64,000 nucleotides of DNA from positions 3,419,535 through 3,483,534 of the forward strand of contig NC_021985.1 of the NCBI RefSeq assembly GCF_000444875.1, given 5' to 3'. Positions 61,323-64,000 of the stretch are shown here, piece after piece (the first letter of the stretch is position 1; each line of letters starts with the position of its first letter). The stretch comes from Streptomyces collinus Tu 365. Lineage in GTDB: Bacteria > Actinomycetota > Actinomycetes > Streptomycetales > Streptomycetaceae. The notes beneath the pieces are model-generated. The model was not told where the DNA came from and made no database searches. It saw only the letters and a list, made by a program, of their open reading frames with translations. The position numbers were made by a program, and so were the translations under genes.

Positions 61323-62321
61323 TCACATTTCTGTCTGGAACGACTGTGTCTGGAACGACTGTGTCTGGAACGAGCGCGCCTGGAACGACCGCCGGTACGC
61401 CTGTGGGCTCGTCCCGACCACCCGCCGGAAGCGATCCCTGAAGGCCGTCGAGGAGCCGAAGCCCGCCTGTGCGGCGATCCGCTCCACCGGGTACGCCGTC
61501 GTCTCCAGCAGGTACTGCGCCCGCCGCACCCGCGCCCGGTGCAGCCACTGCAGCGGTGTCGTGCCCGTCTGCTCGCGGAAACGGCGGTTGAGGGTACGGC
61601 TGCTCATGCGGGCCTGCGCCGCGATCTCGTCCAGGGTGAGGTCACGGTCGCAGTGGGCCTCCAGCCAGGCCAGCAGCGGCTCCAGGGTCGCACCGGCGGG
61701 GGCCGGGGGCAGGTCGTGGACGATGAACTGGGCCTGCCCGCCCTCCCGTTCGAGCGGCATCACGGACATCCGGGCCGCGTGCGCGGCGACCGCCGAACCG
61801 TGGTCCCTGCGGATCATGTGCAGGCACATGTCCAGGGCCGCCGCGGCGCCCGCCGAGGTGAGGAACTGGCCGTTGTCGACGTAGAGGACGTTCGGATCCA
61901 CGACGATCCGCGGGTACCTCTCCGCGAGCGTCCCGGCCGCCTTCCAGTGGGTCGTCGCCCGCAGGCCGTCCAGCAGGCCGGTGGCCGCGAGGACGAACGC
62001 GCCCACGCAGATCGACGCGACGCGCGTGCCGTTCGCCGCCGCCGCGCGCACCGCGTCCACCACGCCGGGCGGCAGCGGGCGGGCCGGGTCCGCCACCCCG
62101 GGCAGGACGATCGTGTCCGCCTCCGCCAGTGCCTCCAGCCCGTACGGCGCCCGCACCGCGAAGGCGCCGGCCGCGGCGCCCACCTCCCCCGCCGGGGAGC
62201 ACACCCGGACCCGGTAGCCGGGACGGCCGTCCGGCAGCCGGGCCCATCCGAAGGTGTCGATCGGGACGGACAGGTCGAACGGGATCACCTGGTCCAGCGC
62301 CAGGACGGCCACGGAGTGCAT
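61323..62321 (-). CDS. GlxA-type AraC-family regulator (DJ-1/PfpI + HTH)
   Basis: A 332-residue regulator. The N-terminal DJ-1/PfpI domain (about 1-170) has VASICVGAFVLAATGLLDG with its nucleophile-elbow Cys. The C-terminal double helix-turn-helix (about 210-310) reads LTLDEIAAQARMSSRTLNRRFREQTGTTPLQWLHRARV and then VERIAAQAGFGSSTAFRDRFRRVVGTSP. The last 20 residues are a five-residue tandem repeat (SFQTQ type) encoded by 15-base DNA repeats. Ligand and targets are unknown. Confidence 0.9.
   Translation of the reverse strand: MHSVAVLALDQVIPFDLSVPIDTFGWARLPDGRPGYRVRVCSPAGEVGAAAGAFAVRAPYGLEALAEADTIVLPGVADPARPLPPGVVDAVRAAAANGTRVASICVGAFVLAATGLLDGLRATTHWKAAGTLAERYPRIVVDPNVLYVDNGQFLTSAGAAAALDMCLHMIRRDHGSAVAAHAARMSVMPLEREGGQAQFIVHDLPPAPAGATLEPLLAWLEAHCDRDLTLDEIAAQARMSSRTLNRRFREQTGTTPLQWLHRARVRRAQYLLETTAYPVERIAAQAGFGSSTAFRDRFRRVVGTSPQAYRRSFQARSFQTQSFQTQSFQTEM
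61328..61391 (-). repeat. In-frame 15-bp tandem repeat at the end of the AraC-type gene
   Basis: Units of the type GTCTGGAACGACTGT occur about four times on the plus strand and encode RSFQA, RSFQT, QSFQT, QSFQT on the minus strand just before the stop. Confidence 0.85.
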
Positions 62322-62564
62322 GGCAGGAAAGTAGCTCTACGACGGGAACGCGCCAAACCGCGGCGAGCCCGCCGGACGGCGGCGCCAACAGGCCCCGGGG
62401 GCCACCCTCGGCGCCAGTCACCTCATGTCGGAGGCATCGGAATCGTTCACGGAAACCGCCGACGGGAAGCGCGGCGGGCACGGTCAGGCCACTGGCGGGA
62501 ATCCGTCGCTACCTGGCAATCCCGCCACTTCTGCGATGATCAGCCGCCCGCATAGCGTCCCCCC

Positions 62565-63014
62565 GTGACCAAGCTCCTCCTCGCCGTCCACGTCCTCGCC
62601 GCGATCGTCGCCGTCGGGCCCGTGACCGTCGCCGCCAGCATGTTCCCGCCCGCCGCCCGCCGGGCCGTGGCCGCCCCGGACGACGTCCGGGCCGCGCAGA
62701 CCCTGGGCCTGCTGCACCGGATCTGCCGCGTGTACGCCGTCGTCGGCCTCGTCGTCCCGGTGTTCGGGTTCGCCACCGCGAGCCGGATGGGCGTGCTCGG
62801 CAGCGCGTGGCTGATCGTGTCCATCGCGCTCACGGCCCTGGCCGCGCTCGTGCTCGCCGCCCTGGTGCTGCCCGCCCAGACCGTGCTCGTGGAGGGCGGC
62901 GGCACGCGCGCGAGGACCGTGCGGCTGGCCATGTTCACCGGCGTGTTCAACCTGCTGTGGGCGGCCGTGACGATCCTCATGATCGTGCGGCCCGGTTCGA
63001 CGACCGGCGCCTGA
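62565..63014 (+). CDS. DUF2269-like integral membrane protein
   Basis: A 149-residue protein with four membrane segments (about 4-25, 50-72, 78-103 and 122-143). The order and the N-terminal LLLAVHVLAAIVAVGPVTVAASMF resemble DUF2269-type small membrane proteins. Function unknown. GTG 62565. Confidence 0.72.
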   Translation: MTKLLLAVHVLAAIVAVGPVTVAASMFPPAARRAVAAPDDVRAAQTLGLLHRICRVYAVVGLVVPVFGFATASRMGVLGSAWLIVSIALTALAALVLAALVLPAQTVLVEGGGTRARTVRLAMFTGVFNLLWAAVTILMIVRPGSTTGA

Positions 63015-63122
63015 CCGCCCACCGGACGGCCCCGCCCGACCGGCCGGCCGCAACCGACAAGCCGCCCGACGCTCCCGCCGGACGGCCCCCGCCCGCGCCC
63101 TACGGCTCCGTCCGCGCGTGCC

Positions 63123-64000
63123 CTACAGCTCCGTCTGCCCCGCACCCTTCAGCGCGGTCAGGTCGAAGACGTCGCCCATCCGGGCGAAGCCCAGGTCGCT
63201 GGGGTGCAGGTGGTCGCCGGAGTCGTACTCCGGGCGCAGCCGACGCGGGTCGTACGGGTCCCTGAGCGACCTGTCGAAGTCCACGACGGAGTCGTACACC
63301 CGTCCGGCCCTGATCCGGGCGTTGACCTGCTGCCGTACGGCCTCCCGGGCCGGGGTCCAGCCGCGGTGGCCCTCGAAGGGCATGAGGGTGGCGCCGACGA
63401 CCTTCAGGCCGCGGGCGTGGGCCTGGCGGACCAGGGTGCGCAGCCCCTCGACGATCTTGTCGGGGTCCGCGAGCCGGGGGTTGCGCAGGATGTCGTTGAT
63501 GCCGAGGTCGATCACGACGACCTTGGCGTTGGTCCGGGACAGCGCGTCCCGGCCGAAGCGGCCCAGACCGCTCTGGTTCTCGGCCGGGCGGCCGAGACCG
63601 TCCGCGAGCACCTGGTTGCCGCTGATGCCCTCGTTGACGACGCCGTAGCGCGGCAGGGCGTCACCGCTCTCCACGGCCGTGCGCAGCCGCCCGGCCAGCA
63701 CGTCGGTCCAGCGGCGGTTGGCGCCCACGGTGGACGTTATCCCGTCGGTGATGGAGTCGCCGAAGACGACGACCGTGCCCGCGGCCTCGTTGCTGAGGAC
63801 GTCAAGAGCCGTCACATACCGCCAGTACGGCGTCCGTTCGGTGTACGGGGTGCCGGTCGCGTCCTCGGTGCGGTCGCCCTGGGCGACGTACGACACCTGC
63901 TGCGCGTGCGGGTGGTAGGTCACCGGGCCCGACGGCGTCGGCGAGTACGTGGTGACCAGCACGTCCGTGTCGTGCGGAACGGTCAGCCGGACCACGTCGC
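63123..64000 (-). CDS. SGNH/GDSL-type hydrolase, 5' end beyond the window
   Basis: At least 292 residues of a secreted-type esterase. FGDSITDG carries the nucleophile Ser in block I, NEGISGNQV the block II Gly, LGINDIL the block III Asn, and SGDHLHPSDLGF the catalytic Asp and His of block V. A beta-rich segment precedes block I (YHPHAQQVSYVAQGDRT). The frame stays open to the window edge, so the start and any signal peptide are not visible. Confidence 0.9.
   Translation of the reverse strand, partial: DVVRLTVPHDTDVLVTTYSPTPSGPVTYHPHAQQVSYVAQGDRTEDATGTPYTERTPYWRYVTALDVLSNEAAGTVVVFGDSITDGITSTVGANRRWTDVLAGRLRTAVESGDALPRYGVVNEGISGNQVLADGLGRPAENQSGLGRFGRDALSRTNAKVVVIDLGINDILRNPRLADPDKIVEGLRTLVRQAHARGLKVVGATLMPFEGHRGWTPAREAVRQQVNARIRAGRVYDSVVDFDRSLRDPYDPRRLRPEYDSGDHLHPSDLGFARMGDVFDLTALKGAGQTEL

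Overview
The window is a gene-dense, very GC-rich stretch of actinobacterial chromosome, almost certainly from a Streptomyces. The evidence is strong third-position G/C bias with long non-coding antisense open frames, GTG/TTG starts, class E and F sortases with an LAxTG-type substrate, a Tat-lipoprotein signal, an NsdA-like TPR regulator, an AA10 monooxygenase preceded by a DasR-type site, and many small secreted Streptomyces-type proteins. No phage structural genes, integrase, transposase, CRISPR array, rRNA or PKS/NRPS genes were seen.

Layout. 1-5.1 kb: end of a two-component system (kinase cut by the window edge, OmpR-type regulator), a spermidine-synthase-like methyltransferase fold, an NsdA-like regulator and a histidine phosphatase. 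5.3-10.8 kb: a PAP2 phosphatase, then a tightly coupled three-gene operon encoding a Cas4/RecB-like Fe-S nuclease, an unrecognised 545-residue protein and an SF1B helicase. Together these look like a split Dna2. 10.9-15 kb: a Prim-Pol-like small protein running into the first of three identical tRNA-Lys(CTT) genes, an M6-type metalloprotease and a PAS-GGDEF-EAL c-di-GMP enzyme. 15-24.9 kb: a catabolic and uptake cluster with a luciferase-like monooxygenase, two paralogous maleate-isomerase/Asp-Glu-racemase proteins (one lacking the second catalytic Cys), a D-2-hydroxyacid dehydrogenase, an amidase, a DUF3830 protein, an EhuBCDA-type ABC transporter, an IclR regulator and tRNA-Lys copy 2.

24.9-33 kb: an acyl-CoA/AMP ligase whose 3' end runs antisense into the tRNA, a DUF3592 protein, an AA10 lytic polysaccharide monooxygenase, an SPFH protein, a peptidoglycan-binding C40-type peptidase, tRNA-Lys copy 3, a FadR-type regulator, and a class F sortase with a secreted partner. 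33-37 kb: a NagD-like HAD phosphatase and a phosphonate-type operon (FAD oxidoreductase, phosphonatase-like HAD, GntR/UTRA regulator) ending in a truncated ABC ATPase. 37-48.6 kb: an LAxTG surface protein, small secreted proteins, a ROK repressor divergent from an oxidoreductase with a clear operator between them, an F420-type enzyme, a fumarylacetoacetate-hydrolase family enzyme, a YidC paralogue, an HxlR/MFS pair and a class E sortase. 48.8-64 kb: a GH30 galactanase, a SEC-C protein, a DUF3592 protein, a 1048-residue PLD nuclease/SF2 helicase/DUF3427 protein in locally less GC-biased DNA, a Ser/Thr kinase preceded by five 10-bp tandem repeats, a zinc-ribbon polytopic membrane protein carrying an apparent one-base frameshift inside a duplicated 19-bp unit, a GlxA-type AraC regulator with a repetitive C-terminus, and an SGNH hydrolase cut by the window end.

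The best candidates for something under-described are the split Dna2-like operon (6.2-10.3 kb), the orphan PLD-helicase-DUF3427 gene (52.2-55.3 kb) and the DUF3830/paired-isomerase/EhuBCDA cluster (16.2-23.9 kb). All functional calls come from reading the sequence; no database search was run.
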